64,000 bases of DNA, taken from positions 60,411,080-60,475,079 of the forward strand of contig CM045729.1 of the NCBI GenBank assembly GCA_024760905.1. The letters are read 5' to 3'. The notes below the pieces were generated by a model. It saw nothing but the letters and a program-made list of their open reading frames with translations. It made no database searches and was not told the DNA's origin. Within the stretch, counting starts at the first letter, position 1. The number at the start of each line of letters is the position of its first letter. Made by a program: the position numbers and the translations under genes. The stretch is from Plotosus lineatus. Taxonomy: Eukaryota; Chordata; Actinopteri; Siluriformes; Plotosidae. Shown piece by piece: positions 8,686 to 20,704 of the stretch.

Positions 8686-11594
8686 CTTCTTCTTTTCCTT
8701 TCGGCTGTTCCCTTCAGGGGTCGCCACAGCAAATGATCTGCCTCCATCTCTCCCTATCCTCTGCATCTTCTACTCTTACTCCAACGACCTTCATGTCCGC
8801 CTTCACCGCATCCATAAATCTTCTCTTTGGTCTTCCTCTGGGCCTTTTGCCTGGTAGTTCCAACCTCAGCATCCTACGACCAATATACTCACTATCCCTC
8901 CTCTGTACATGTCCAAACCATCTCAATCTAGCCTCTCTGACTTTGTCTCCAAAACATCTAACATGTGCTGTCCCTCTGATGTACTCATTTCTGATCCTAT
9001 CCATCCTCGTTACTCCCAAAGAGAACCTCAACATTTTCATCTCTGCTACCTCCAACTCTGACTCCTGTCTTTTCCCCAGGGCCACTGTTTCTAAACCATA
9101 CAACATTGCTGGCCTCATCACCGTCTTGTACACTTTTCCCTTCATTCTTGCCGATACTCTCCTATCACACATCACACCGGACACTTTTCTCCATCTATTC
9201 CAACCTGCCTGCACGCGCTTCTTCACCTCTTTTCCACACTCTCCATTGCTCTGGATTGTTGAGCCTAAGTACTTAAAATCCTCCACCTTCTTTATTTCTG
9301 CCCCCTGTAACCTCAAAGTTCCTCTTGGGTCCTTGTCGTTCACACACATGTATTCTGTCTTACTAAGACTAACCTTCAATCCCCTCCTTTCCAGGGCATA
9401 CCTCCACCTTTCTAGATTTTCCTGCACTTGGTCTCTGCTCTCACTACAGATCACGATGTCATCTGCAAACATCATAGTCCATGGAGATTCTTGTCTAACC
9501 TCGTCTGTTAGCCTGTCCATCACCATAGCAAACAAGAAGGGGCTGAGAGCTGACCCTTGATGCAGTCCCACCTCCACCTTGAACTCTTCTGTCACACCGA
9601 CAGCACACCTCACCACTGTCTTACATCTCTCATACATGTCCTGCACCACTCTAACATACTTCTCTGTCACTCCAGACTTCCTCATACAATACCACAGTTC
9701 TTCTCTCGGCACCCTGTCATATGCTTTCTCCAGATCCACAAAGGCACAATGCAGCTCCTTCTTACCTTCTCTGTACTTCTCTATTAACATCCTCAAAGCA
9801 AACACTGCATCTGTGGTGCTCTTTCTTGGCAAGAAACCAAACTGTTGTTCACAAATGCTGACCTCTGCCCTTAGTCTTGCTTCCACTATTCTTTCCCATA
9901 GCTTCATTGTATGGCTCATCAACTTTATCCCTCTGTAGTTGACACAACTCTGTACATCTCCCTTGTTCTTAAAAATGGGCACAAGCACACTTCTCCTCCA
10001 TTCCTCTGGCATCTGCTCACTTTCTAAGACCTTGTTGAATATTCTTGTCAGAAAATCTACTGCTACCTCCCTAGACACTTCCATACCTCAACTGGTATGT
10101 CATCAGGGCCAACTGCCTTTCCACTCTTCATCCTCTTCAATGCCCTCCTCACTTCTCCCTTACTAATCTTTGCTACTTCCTGCTCCTCAACGGTCACCCC
10201 TTCTACTCTTTTCTCTCTCTCATTTTCCTCATTCATCAGCTCTTCAAAGTACTCTTTCCATCTTCCCAGCACACTTCTGTCATCAGTCAATACATTTCCC
10301 TCTCTGTCCTTTATCACTCTAACTTGCTGCACGTCTTTCCCATCTCTATTTCTCTGCTGTGCTAACCTGTATAGATAATTTTCTCCCTCCTTACTGTTCA
10401 ACCTATCATACAAGTCATCATACGCCCTCTGTTTGGCCTTTGACACTGCTACCTTCACCTTACGCTGTCTCCCTGTACTCCTGTTTACTCTCTTCGGTCC
10501 TCTCAATGTCCCACTTCTTCTTGGCCAACCTCTTCTTTTGTACACACTCCTGCACTTCCTCATTCCACCACCAAGTTTCCTTATCTACTTTCCTTCCAGA
10601 GGACACACCAAGTACTCTCCTACCGGTCTCTCTGATCACATTGGCTGTGGTTGTCCAGTCCTCTGGAAGCACTTCCTGACTACCCAAAGCCTGTTTCAAC
10701 TCCTCCTTGAAGACAACATGACACTCTTCCTTTTTCAGCTTCCACCACTTTGTCTTCTGCTCTGCCTTTGCCTTTTTCACCTTTCTCACCATCAGTGTCA
10801 TCCTGCACACCACCATCCTATGCTGTTTGGCAACACTCTCACCAACTACTACTTTGCAGTCACTGACTTCCTTCAAATTACATCGCCTGCACAAGATGTA
10901 GTCTACCTGTGTGCTCTTACCTCCGCTTTCATAAGTCACCCTATGCTTCTGTTTCTTCTTGAAGAAAGTATTCACCACAGCCATTTCCATCCTTTTTGCA
11001 AAATCGATCAACATCTGTCCTTCTGTGTTCCTGTCCTGGATACCAAACCTGTCCATCACTTCCTCGTCCCCTCTGTTGCCTGCACCAACATGTCCATTGA
11101 AGTCTGCTCCAATGACCACTCTTTCACCTCTGGGGGTACTCTGCATCACTTCATCTAAATCACTCCAGAATCTCTCCTTCTCTTCTAGCTCACATCTTGC
11201 CTGAGGGGCATAAGCACTAACAACATTGAGCATCACACCTTCAATTTCTATCTTGAGACTCATCACTCTGTCTGACACTCTTTTCACGTCTAGAACATTC
11301 CTGACAAACCCCTCCTTCAAGATGACTCCTACTCCATTTCTCTTCCCATCCACACCATTATAAAACAGTTTAAACCTTGCTCCTAAGCTTCTAGCCTTTC
11401 TACCTTTACACCTTGTCTCCTGAACACACAGTATGTCCACCTTCCTCCTCTGCATCATGTCAGCCAGCTCCCTATCTTTTCCTTGCATAGTTCCAACATT
11501 CAAAGTCCCTACTCTCAGTCCTCGGCTCACGCATTTCCTCTTCTCTCTCTGCCTACGGACACGCCTCCCGCCACTCCTTCTTCGACGTCTTCGA
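8686..11594 (-). mobile_element. Near-complete RTE (Expander-like) LINE nested in Rex3
   Basis: Starts on the + strand with the reverse complement of the RTE tail (CTTCTTCTTTTCCTTTCGGC) and ends inside the 5' UTR (TTCTTCGACGTCTTCGA). Perfect 17 bp target duplications CCCGAGCCACCTCAACT lie at 8669-8685 and 11595-11611, and the Rex3 sequence continues across them. It lacks the outer 5' UTR that is present in the 367 bp derivative at 1798-2164, so it is slightly 5' truncated. The coding region is almost intact. Confidence 0.93.
8714..11530 (-). pseudogene. RTE endonuclease-reverse transcriptase ORF, two frameshifts
   Basis: Reading leftwards from 11530: an APE-type endonuclease with LRVGTLNVGTM at the start, LCVQETR (catalytic Glu), VIGADFNGHVG (Asp, Asn) and VDYILC, followed by a linker with a KWWKLKKEE block, then the reverse transcriptase with CAFVDLEKAYDRVP, GLHQGSALSPFLFAM and MMFADDIVICS (catalytic Asp pair), and a C-terminal region ending ICCGDP at 8714. 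The endonuclease (11530-10460) and RT (10084-8714) lie in the same frame, while the piece between (10563-10063) is in another. Two indels, near 10460-10530 and near 10065-10084, therefore roughly compensate. These enzymes nick target DNA and copy the element RNA at the nick. With the frameshifts this copy should not make a full protein. Confidence 0.85.
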
Positions 11595-11611
11595 CCCGAG
11601 CCACCTCAACT
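11595..11611. repeat. Right 17 bp target duplication of the nested RTE
   Basis: CCCGAGCCACCTCAACT; Rex3 resumes here. Confidence 0.92.
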
Positions 11612-14360
11612 GGCCCCTCTCAATGCAGAGGAGCAGATCTACTCCGAGCTCCTCCTGGATGGTAGAGCTTCTCACCTTATCTCTAAGGGAGAACCCCAGC
11701 ACCCGGCGAAGAAAGCTCATTTCAGCGGCTTGTATCCGCGATCTTGTTCTTTCGGTCACTACCCAAAACTCATTACCATAGGTTAGGGTTGGAACGTAGA
11801 TCAACAGGTAAATTGAGAGCTTCGCCTTGCCACTCAGCTCCTTCTTCACTACGACGGACCGGTACAGGCTCCTTTTAACAGCAGAGGTTGCAGCAATCCT
11901 TCTGTCGATCACCTGCTCCATCCCTCCCTCACTCGTGAACAAGACCCCAGGATACTTAAACTCCTCCACTTGGGGCAGGACCTCATTCCCGACCCGGAGG
12001 GTGCATTCCACCCTTGTCCGACTGAGAACCATGGCCTCGGACTTGGAGGTACCGATCTTCATCCCGGCTGTTTCACACTCGACTGCGAACCACTCCAATG
12101 AGAGCTGCAGGTCCCGACTTGATGAAGCCATAAAGACAATATCGTCTGCAAAAAGCAGAGACGAGATCCGATGGCCACCAAACCAGAACCCCTCAAAGAC
12201 TTGGCTGCGCCTAGAAATTCTGTCCATAAAAATTATGAACAGAATCGGTGACCAAGGACAGCCTTGGCGGACTCCAACTCCTACCGGAAACGAATTCGAC
12301 CTGTTGTTACCAATACGGACCAAACTCTCGCTCCGATGATACAGCGATTGAATGGCCCGTAACAACAGGTCCGGAACGCCATACTCCCGGAGAACGCCCC
12401 AAAAGATTGTTCGAGGGACACTGTCGAAAGCCTTCTCTGAATCCACAAAACACGTGTGGACAGATTGGGCAAACTCCCATGCCCCTTCCAAAATCCTGTG
12501 GAGCCTATAGAGTTGGTCAAGAGTGCTCCGGCCAGGACGAAAACCACATTGTTCCCCCTGAATCCGAGGTTCGACTATCAGTCGGATCCTCCTCTCCAGT
12601 ACCCCTGCATAGACTTTCCCGGGTAGGCTGAGGAGTGTGATTCCCCAATAATTGGAACACACCCTCCAGTCCCCCTTCTTAAAAATCGGGACCACCACCC
12701 CGGTTTGCCAATCCAGAGGTACAGCCCCCAATGACCACGCGATGTTGCAGAGACGTGTCAACCAAGACAGCCCTACAGCATCCAGAGCTCTGAGATATTC
12801 AGGACGGAGCTCATCCAACCCCGGACCTCGACCACCAAGGACCTTCTTGACAACCTCAGTGACCCATTCCAGTGATGGGCGGACCCCCATCCAAACCCCC
12901 AGGGTCTTCCTCCTCCACGGAGGGTGTGCTGGTGGGATTGAGGAGATCCTGAAAGTATTCCCTCCACCTCTCGACAACATCCCCAGTCGAGGTAAGCAGC
13001 TCCCCACCCCCACTGTAAACAGTGTTTGTGAAGCACTGCTTCCTCCTGCTTCCTGAGGCGTTGGATGGTGGTCCAGAACCTTTTTGAGGCCAACTGATAA
13101 TCACTCTCCAGGTTCTCACTTAACTCCTCCCACGCCCGAGATTTTGCATCTGCGACAGCCTCGACTGCAGCACGTTTGGCCTGCCGGTACCGGTCCGCTG
13201 CCTCGGGAGTCCCACAGGCTTATAAATCCTGATGGGCCTCCTTTTTCAGCTGGACGGCCCCCTTCACCACAGGTGTCCACCACCGGGTTCGGGAGTTACC
13301 GCCACGACAAGCATCAACGACCTTCTGGCCACAGCTATGGGCTGCCGCCTCAGCAATGGAGGCATGAAAAATGGCCCATTCAGATTCTGTCACCCGCCTC
13401 CTCCAGGACGTGGTTGTAGCTCTGCCGGAGGTGGGAGTTACAGGCCTCTTAGACAGGAGACTCCGCCAAACGTTCCCAGCAGACCCTGATCGCACGCTTG
13501 GGCCTGCCAGGTCTGGAAGGCAGCCTTCCCCACCACCGAAGCCAACTTACCACCAGGTGGTGATTGGTAGACAGCTCAGCTCCTCTCTTCACCCGAGTGT
13601 CCAGAACATTGTACAGAGTACAGAGCAAGTCTGATGACACGACTACAAAGTCAATCATTGAACTGCGACCTAGGGTGTCTTGGTGCCAAGTGCACTTATG
13701 GGCACACTTATGTTCGAACATGGTGTTCACACAGAAGTCCAACAACGAAACACCATTCGGGTTCAGACTGGAGAGGCCATACCTACTGATCACACCCTTC
13801 CAGGTCACACTGTTGTTGCCCACATGGGCATTGATAACGAGTGAGTCTCCCGAGGGAGCGTTCTCTAACACACCCCCTAAAGACTCCAAGAAGGATGGGT
13901 ACTCTGAACTGTCATTTGGTGCATAAGCACAAATAAGTCAGGACCCGTCTCCCCACCCGAAGACGGAGGGAAGCTACCCTTTCGTCAACCGGGGAGAACC
14001 ACAACATTTGGGCCCCGAGACGGGGGGGGGCAACAAGAATGCCCACACCAACTTGCCGCCTCTTCCCCTGAGCAACTCCAAAATGGAATAAGGTTCAGCC
14101 TCTCTTGAGATGGGTGGTTCCAGAGCCAAGCTATGCGTTGAGGTGAGCCCGACTATATCTAGTCGGTATCTCTCCACCTCACGCACCAGATCATGCTCCG
14201 TCCCTGCCAGAGAGGTGACATTCCATGTCCCAAGGGTCAGAGTCAGTAGCTGAGGATCGGTCCGACAGAACCCATGCCTTCGGCTGCCACCCAACTCACA
14301 TTGCACCCGATCCCTAAAACTCCTTCCACGGGTGGTGGGTCCATGGGAGGGCAGACCCAT
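11612..14360 (-). pseudogene. Rex3 endonuclease-reverse transcriptase, frameshifted
   Basis: Read from 14360 leftwards. An endonuclease start (LGTWNVTSL, then a DLVREVERYRLDIVGL segment) is followed by pieces in several frames: 13889-13449 with LVINAHVGN and VSSDLL, 13495-13220, 13119-12856. The reverse transcriptase lies in the long frame 13013-11553 with VVVPIFKKGD, CGFRPGRSTLDQL, CFVDSEKAFDSVP, GVRQGCPWSPILF and LLFADDIVF. The thumb and C-terminal part ends at about 11612, where the nested RTE cuts the gene; its last stretch lies at 8461-8668. Repeated frame changes in the endonuclease half make it non-functional. Confidence 0.8.
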
Positions 14361-14527
14361 GTCTCCTTTTCGGGCTAGGCCCGGCCAGGCTCCATGGGCA
14401 GAAGCCCGACCACCAGGCGCTCACCTTCGAGCCCCTCCCCCAGGCCTGGCTCCGGGGGGAACCCCAGTGGTGACCCGCGTCCAGGCAAGAGAGATCGTCC
14501 GTTTGTGTGTCATAAGGGTCTTCTGAG

Positions 14528-14536
14528 GTCCACTTA
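14528..14536. repeat. Right target duplication of Rex3
   Basis: GTCCACTTA, matching 8452-8460. Confidence 0.75.
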
Positions 14537-15619
14537 GCTTCTCTTAATTTACTTTTTTTGTTTTTTAGCTGGCTACTGTGGGGCTTGCCCCATTGAACCC
14601 TAATGCAGGGGTTTCCCTTAACCTAAATGGAAGCATATGCAACCCTCAAACCCCTGGCCTATTTATAGTTGTTTTAAGCTCCAGCCTTTTCCTTTAAGTT
14701 TTTACCAAATTCCAATTTTCATTGCTGCAGATAAATATTATTGGATTATTTCCGTCAATAAATAAATTATCAATATTTTTGTCTCATTTATTTAATTGGG
14801 TTCTGTATTAATTTGTAATACTTGTTTGAAAATACAATGATGTTTAGGTCATTTATTGTATGAACTCAAGTTAAAAACCTTTAACTTGAAGAAAAAATCA
14901 AGCTACACCTTTTAGTCTTAATTTCTACAACTATAGAAATTTCCTGTTGTGAAAATCCTGCCTCAAGTTACATGATTTTTAAATTGTACGGGCAGAGATT
15001 GTTACAGACTCCTATCAATGCATTTATTTTGGATATTCATAAATATGTAGCATTCAGTCTATAATTTTGGTAATTAAAAAAAAAAAAAAAAAAACTTAGT
15101 GTTTTTAAACATTTTGCAGTATTCTTGGTTTCATAACACAGGGATAATTTAGAACACACAGACACTGAGCCAGACATTATTTCTCAAAGATTTAGTCATT
15201 CGTAACTGTGAAATGTGAGTCAACTGTTCCTGTTGCACCTTTAGCTGTAATAACGGCAATTTCACACCCAAGAAATGAGATAAACAACCAGTGGACACGA
15301 CAATCTTAGAATTATGATCTAAAGTATTGTAAAACTGAACTTTCAACCATTTGCACCGGTTTCAATTAAAATAGTGATAATATTAAAATTAGTAATTCAA
15401 ACTGCCCAGAGCAGTCATATCAACCCAATTCAAGTGGTGAAATTCACTACTTTAGAGTTGTTTAAATTTTATATCTCTTTTTGTAAAGTAATAAAAAGTC
15501 AGAAAAGGTATATTACATGTACATAAACTTTTACAATTATGTAGTCTCAAAATCACAGCTGTACATGTGTGTATCTTTTAGCTTTTGCAACTAATCATTG
15601 TTATGTGTCTCCATGTTAG
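14537..15619. other. Intron of the kelch gene, right part; no element recognised
   Basis: AT-rich sequence with an A-run at 15074-15092. It ends at the acceptor CCATGTTAG (to 15619). No ORF or repeat was assigned. Confidence 0.6.
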
Positions 15620-15800
15620 AATCTAGGTTATGGTCACTTTTGAGTAATGCACAAGTGAGTCCTGGACCTCGGCACAGCCACTCTGCCATAACACACCAAG
15701 AATATATGTACCTGTACGGTGGTCTGCAAGGTCTGAAGGAGCAGAGGGATCTGTGGAGATGGAATGGCCTAAGCCATACGTGGACCTTCATCAAAACTTC
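15620..15800 (+). CDS. Kelch-repeat protein, second visible exon
   Basis: A 181 bp exon between acceptor TTAG (15616-15619) and donor GTAAGA (15801). It completes the codon begun at 7057 and encodes the Trp strand of one blade (RLWSLL) and the next blade: PGPRHSHSAI, YMYLYGG, QRDLWRWN and TWTFIKT. This order (PR..HSA, then YGG, then LW.W, then W) is the standard kelch repeat. It leaves two bases that pair with the first base of the exon at 20705. The clean phase match across 8.5 kb and then 4.9 kb of intron is the best evidence that the three pieces form one gene. Confidence 0.8.
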
Positions 15801-16066
15801 GTAAGAAAATCATGATTTTTTCCACTCACTGCCAGAATTGTCTTCTGACCTGTCCACTGTTTATACATTTCTCTATGCTTTAATAAATAGCATTTTGTTT
15901 GCTTTTAAAGTAATTTTTAAAAATTAAATTTAATTCCAAAACACGAACTTCTATTTTTATATTAACATTGAATAGTGGTATGTAACCTGTTTTTGTTAGG
16001 TATTCACAGCATGTTTGTACTCCTACTTCCAAGAACCTTTAAATAGGCTTTTAAAAGGCATTGACA

Positions 16067-16275
16067 TGTTTGAGGCAGCCATAGCCTAATGGTAAGAAAA
16101 GTGGCTTTGGGACCAAGAGGTTGCTGGTTCGATTCTTAAACCAGCATGAAAAATGTGCCAATCTCCATCTGTTCTGCAAATGCCTGTGAATGTGTGATAG
16201 CCGAGTGTGTGTGCTCACTTTTGATGGGTTGAAGTCAGTAGCAATTATTTCCCTTGCGGGATTAATACAGTATAG
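16067..16275 (+). mobile_element. tRNA-derived SINE ending in a GGGATTAATACAGTAT tail
   Basis: The head has a polymerase III A box (TAGCCTAATGG near 16085) and B box (GGTTCGATTCT near 16126). The end GCGGGATTAATACAGTAT matches the CGGGATCAATAAAGTAT ending of a SINE group I recall as common in fishes. It is a separate family from the SINE cluster at 27-31 kb. Confidence 0.7.
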
Positions 16276-16578
16276 CAAAAATCAAAATTGTACTTTACGA
16301 ACAAAACACATCCTCTCCCCCACCCCTCACCCCATTTATGTGAGTGCATCAAAGACTTCCATTTAAACCTAACAGTTCCATCAATAATTTTTTTGGAATA
16401 GTATTCTGTCAACTGACCTTTATACCGCTCTTGGTATTACCTTTCCTCTGATGTTCTTCTGATAAAAAACTCAATGGAAATGACCAGTTTTGCATTGAGG
16501 CTTGAAATTGGGGTTATTTGCGCTACCTTTGATAATAAATACTACCAAACCGTTAATCGATAGCGTAAACTCGGTTGT

Positions 16579-16581
<3 letters not shown>

Positions 16582-16615
<34 letters not shown>
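16582..16615. repeat. (TC)n microsatellite
   Basis: A pure dinucleotide run in an intron of the kelch gene. Confidence 0.97.
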
Positions 16616-16618
<3 letters not shown>

Positions 16619-16693
16619 CATGAATATTAACTTTAAGTCCTAAGGCTTAAAGGTAACCTTAAACCTAACACCCAGCCCCTAATTAGTATACAT

Positions 16694-17063
16694 TGATCAA
16701 CCAAAACATTGACAGCACCTGAAGAGTCTTCAGCTAGGAAGCAACATATGCAGCAAGCTGCAGTGTATTGTGTGTTCTGACACCTTTCTATCATAGCCAT
16801 CATGAACAGTTTCAGCAGTTTGTGATACAGTAGCCCTTCTCTAGGGTCAGACCAGATGTACTTGCATTCATTCTGCAGGTACAGCAGTGATGTGCAACTA
16901 TTACACTCTTGCCAGTTTACTGGTCACCCTTTCTTGGACAGATACCTTGGCAGATACTTAACACTGCATACCTGGAACACTACTACACAAGACCAGCCAT
17001 TTTGTAGAGGACTGGACCCAGCCATTTAGTCTTCACACTCTGGCCTTTGTCAGATTCACTCAG
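16694..17063 (-). mobile_element. Tc1/mariner transposon remnant
   Basis: Blocks GATCAACCAAAACATTGACA, TGTGTTCTGACACCTTTCTA, CAGTTTGTGATACAGTAGCC and CTTTGTCAGATTCACTCAGG follow in order the transposase-coding part, on the reverse strand, of a widespread teleost Tc1-like element. The interior is shortened by a large deletion and no frame is open. Confidence 0.6.
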
Positions 17064-17094
17064 GTCCTTACAATAGGGCTGAGTGATATGACGT

Positions 17095-17235
17095 TTTTTT
17101 TTTTATTCAGTTATCTTTTCCAAGATACATTGGGGTTACAGGGATGCTGGAGCTCATTCTAGCTGACTCCTGGTATAGAGAGGGTATACTCTGAACAGCT
17201 TGCCATACAATCGCAGGACCAGCACACACACATTT
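17095..17235 (-). mobile_element. SINE 3' fragment (DANA/HE1-like)
   Basis: Contains the reverse of the common fish SINE tail: GGGATGCTGGAGCTCATTCT, GCTGACTCCTGG, GGGTATACTCTGAACAGCTTGCC. Head not found. Confidence 0.55.
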
Positions 17236-17354
17236 TTCTTTATTTCTTTTATTAAATCATAATGGACACAGGTGAGATTTAAGAGCATGTGCTAGCAAAT
17301 AGTTCTCTTTGACTTTACAAGTCTGCGTATATAGTACATGGAAACAAAGAAATG

Positions 17355-17545
17355 CAAACTGAAACAGTGGTTGTTCAGTGGGTAAGGCTTTTGCTTATTA
17401 ACCAGATGTATAGGGGTTCACACCCCAGTAGCACCAAGTTGCTATTCTTGGGTCCATGAGTAGGCCCTTAAACCCTCAATTTGTTACATATATAAAGAAA
17501 TGTGATGTTTTGAAATAAGACCATCTGCCAAATGCTGTAAATTAA
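17355..17545 (+). mobile_element. tRNA-derived SINE with an L2-type tail
   Basis: The head GTTGTTCAGTGGGTAAGGC (A box) and GGGGTTCACACCC (B box) are followed by a body and the ending CATCTGCCAAATGCTGTAAA. That ending is the L2-family LINE tail many fish SINEs use for retrotransposition. Confidence 0.7.
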
Positions 17546-18170
17546 ATTAGTGAAATATATAAAAATGTTGACCAAATTTATTGATTAAGTTTAGTGATGT
17601 ATGAATAAGTTCATATTTTAACCATGACAGACTTAGGAAAGGTGAGCACTCACATACTATTTCAAAATCAGGGATCCCAGATCTCTGCTAATTAGTGGAA
17701 CTCTGTTATTTTTATAAATTTATGTGATAAGTACAGTGTAAGACTGTTTACTAATGCAGAGTAAATGTTGTGACATTTTGAATTATAGTGTTATATTATC
17801 ACAACAAACATTTGTGTTCAACTAGTGAGCATACCTGCTACAAGTTAGGATGCTAATAGTATAGGTCATGTGTTATGTGATCATTCTACAAATTAATTCA
17901 TAATTATTTCATGACTGACGAGCCATAGGGCTATGCTACTTGAAGTATGTGTATTTATGCATGTTACAAAACAGTGATTAACCTGTTTGCATGTTTTTTT
18001 ACATGACATGCTCTGCCCTTGTACTCCGCAAGGGGCCCTGCAGCCACCTTGACCCCAAGCTGAAATATTTAATTTCCTTTATTTCTAAACCCATTTCCTC
18101 TATTTTTTCTAAACCTCACTGGGATCCCTGCAAAATGAAAGTAAACTGTGTTCTGTTCAGATGTTTTAGT

Positions 18171-18345
18171 ATATGGATCTGATCACAAAATTCTTACTGA
18201 AATATGTGACACTGACATTTTCATGTTCTGCGGATTTAGAAAAAAATAGTTTTCCCTATTTTCCCTATGTATTCGGGCAATATGCATTAAATCATGGAAG
18301 ATACAGGATAATGTTCATTGGAGAGACAGCATCATCAAATTATCA
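18171..18345 (+). repeat. Unnamed interspersed repeat, copy 1
   Basis: Shares a collinear set of blocks with 40803-40980: CTGATCA, CTACTGAAAT-like, GACACTGAC, CAATATGCA, AAA(C/T)CATGG, AGGATAAT(G/A)TTC, TTGGAGA. Divergence is moderate, with indels. No known family came to mind. Confidence 0.5.
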
Positions 18346-19570
18346 ATAGGACAACTCAAAAAGTCAGTATGTAACATGGACAGAATGAATAGCTTTATGT
18401 TCACTAATAATAGTTTTAAGCTAATAATTGTGTAATTAGTTACACTATGCCAACTGATGCTTGACATGTTCAAGTTTTCTTTATTATCTATTGTTAATAA
18501 ATGTCAAAACATCAGTGACCGGTGGAAGCACAGTATATACTATGTAACACGGGCAGGGAAAAGTTACAGATATCATCGATCCCATTTTAAGTCTGGTGAT
18601 TATTTATTAATGTTGCCACACACATGTAAATTTTGTGGTTCACTGTGCATATACCTTTGCTCTGATTCATGTGGCTATTGGACCTGTGGCGACCTTAGCA
18701 GAGGCTCAACAGGATGTGAAAATAATAATAAAAATAAAAACAAAATCGAGCATGAAAAAGGTGTAAACTAGGAAGTATTTGAATTATTTCAAAAACTGTG
18801 TTGAATATATGTACATATTTTGATAAGTATTATTTCCCAGGTATGCACGAAAGATTTTGATGTACTGATTCACAAATAAACTTTGACATGGAAACATTTT
18901 TTTCAAATTTGAAGTTGGGTAGTTGGAAAATGTGCTAGTTTCGTGATCAGACCCATTTACTATGCAGAAATCCAAGCAAAACAATATGGTAATATTTTTT
19001 GGTTGGGTTATGCCACCTGCTCATAGTGACTATGAAGTATTGTGAGGATCCATCATTTTGATTCAAGCATTATCCTACCGAATTATTTATGATATTTATT
19101 CATGTAAAGATTGCAGAACAATCAGTTCCCATGTAGTATATACAAATCAATGTTACTGCCTTTATCTGTCAGAGATTATATGTTTTACTGTTATGGCTGA
19201 TCAATAATGTGTCTATTTAGATTTTTTTTAAGCTATCACACAAGGCTCTGCCGGCATGCGCATAAGACAACAATGCCTGTATCCTTATTTATTGCGCTAC
19301 TCCCTTTAAAGGTATAGAAAACATATGGCTTATTGCACACTTGAGAAAAGCTCACTATTTCAGCTTCCCCATCCAAGAAATGCATCAATTTCCAATCTGT
19401 TTTTTTGGTTTTTTGTTGTTGTTTTTTTAACCCACAAAGCAATTGAACAGTTATTTCGGCCAGTTTTTATTTTATCTGGTAGCTGTTCACAGAAGTAGCT
19501 CTTCTGCACAGGAGGCATAAGTGAGGCAAGTAAAGACAATGTGCAGAACAAGGAGAGGGCGAGACAGACC

Positions 19571-19597
<27 letters not shown>
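19571..19597. repeat. (GA)n microsatellite
   Basis: A dinucleotide run in an intron of the kelch gene. Confidence 0.95.
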
Positions 19598-19604
<7 letters not shown>

Positions 19605-19739
19605 ACAAGGGATGTAGAGATTTTACATGCAGAAATGGTTGATATGGCAACCGATGAAATAAGCCAAGCCTTTTTTATTAAAGAGAACATGAATTGTTTG
19701 CCTGGACTACTGAAGCATGTTTAAGTGTGCATTTATATT

Positions 19740-19850
19740 CATTCATTTTCTAAGCCGCTTAAGCTTAGCTATGGTCATGGGGAAACCGGGGCCTATCTCC
19801 CTCAACTCTGGGCGAGGGTGGAGCAAGAAAGCTCATCCAACCAGTGCATG
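19740..19850 (-). mobile_element. SINE tail fragment
   Basis: Contains ATTCATTCATTTTCTAAGCC and GGCGAGGGTGGAG, the reverse of the SINE ending GGATAAGCGG...GAATGAATG. Head missing. Confidence 0.5.
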
Positions 19851-20704
19851 TCACATTTATATTTTTACTTTTACATTTTAAAGTGTTGTGATGTTTTCCC
19901 ACTTTGCATCTCAGACAATCTGTTAACTTGCTGTAGCACGTAATTTTGACTCCATCCTAAATTGACCCATGCTCCTTGTAATACCTTCACTACTGTAGGA
20001 TATGTAGTAACGGTCTGTGTGCTCCCATGCACTTCTTTTTAAGCGGTATAATGTTTCAGAGACAGTCTGAGTTTGCTTTGCACTGCTGGTGCACCAAATA
20101 GATTTGTCTTCTTGTGTGTTCTTTTCCTTTGATACAGATGACAGTGATAAATTCAACAACGAATGGGCTGATTTAGCTAAATTACACAAGTACATTTGCT
20201 TTTATTTGATTATAATGTTGAGCACACTCTATTTGCATGCACTCTGCAGCTTAGCTAATCAGAGAGCTAGCAGCTTGTTGCTTGAGACCGCATGTGAAAC
20301 TTGCAGCACTGCGGCATTGTGTCTGGTATTTCTGTGTTTTGATAACACCAAACACTAAAATTGCATTTACACCAAATTATCTGATGATGTATGCCACATT
20401 CTACATATAAGGGATAAGGTATCAGCTAATAATGTTGAGCTCAATTTATGTTACAGTCCATCCCACCCTATATTTCTTTTGAAATTAGTGCAAGGTTGCT
20501 TAATGGCAGTTGCTGTGAAATCAGTCTGTGGGGTTTTTTTATGTTTTAGGTCTCATAACTCATTGTGAAAAAACATATGTATTGTTTTTGCTTTGGAGAT
20601 ATACTAGTATATAATCTAAGCTGAAATATTGGGGGGGGGGGGGGCATAATTTTTTTCCAATGCTTTTAACATATGATTCTCTCCCTCACTACTTCTGTGT
20701 GCAG

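Larger units (their letters stand above)
8461..14527 (-). mobile_element. Rex3 (RTE family) LINE, interrupted by a nested RTE element
   Basis: A reverse-strand LINE of about 3.1 kb net length. Its 3' end is at 8461, with a short GATG-type tandem tail (ATCATCATCATC on the + strand) and a GGATAAGCGG-like block; its 5' end is near 14527. It is flanked by GTCCACTTA at 8452-8460 and 14528-14536, a 9 bp target duplication. Two RT blocks near 12246-12266 and 12692-12711 match the conserved regions I recall as standard Rex3 probe sites. The element lies in the intron between kelch exons 7057 and 15620, antisense to that gene. The RTE element at 8686-11594 splits it. Confidence 0.88.
17546..20704. other. 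Intron of the kelch gene; small repeats only
   Basis: AT-rich sequence. It holds one copy of an unnamed repeat (18171-18345), a (GA)n run (19571-19597), a SINE tail fragment (19740-19850) and a G-run at 20632-20644 just before the acceptor of the last visible kelch exon. Open frames here (for example 18457-18771, 19923-20195) lack splice signals or recognisable domains. Confidence 0.55.

Noticed and set aside
8733..9560. 275-codon open frame on the + strand
   Set aside because: It is the antisense of the RTE reverse transcriptase; long open frames opposite LINE ORFs are common and this has no domain.
10433..11158. 241-codon open frame on the + strand
   Set aside because: Antisense of the RTE endonuclease and linker.
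18457..18771. Cys-rich open frame of 104 codons
   Set aside because: Cysteines lack a regular zinc-finger spacing; it lies in an intron without acceptor or donor support.
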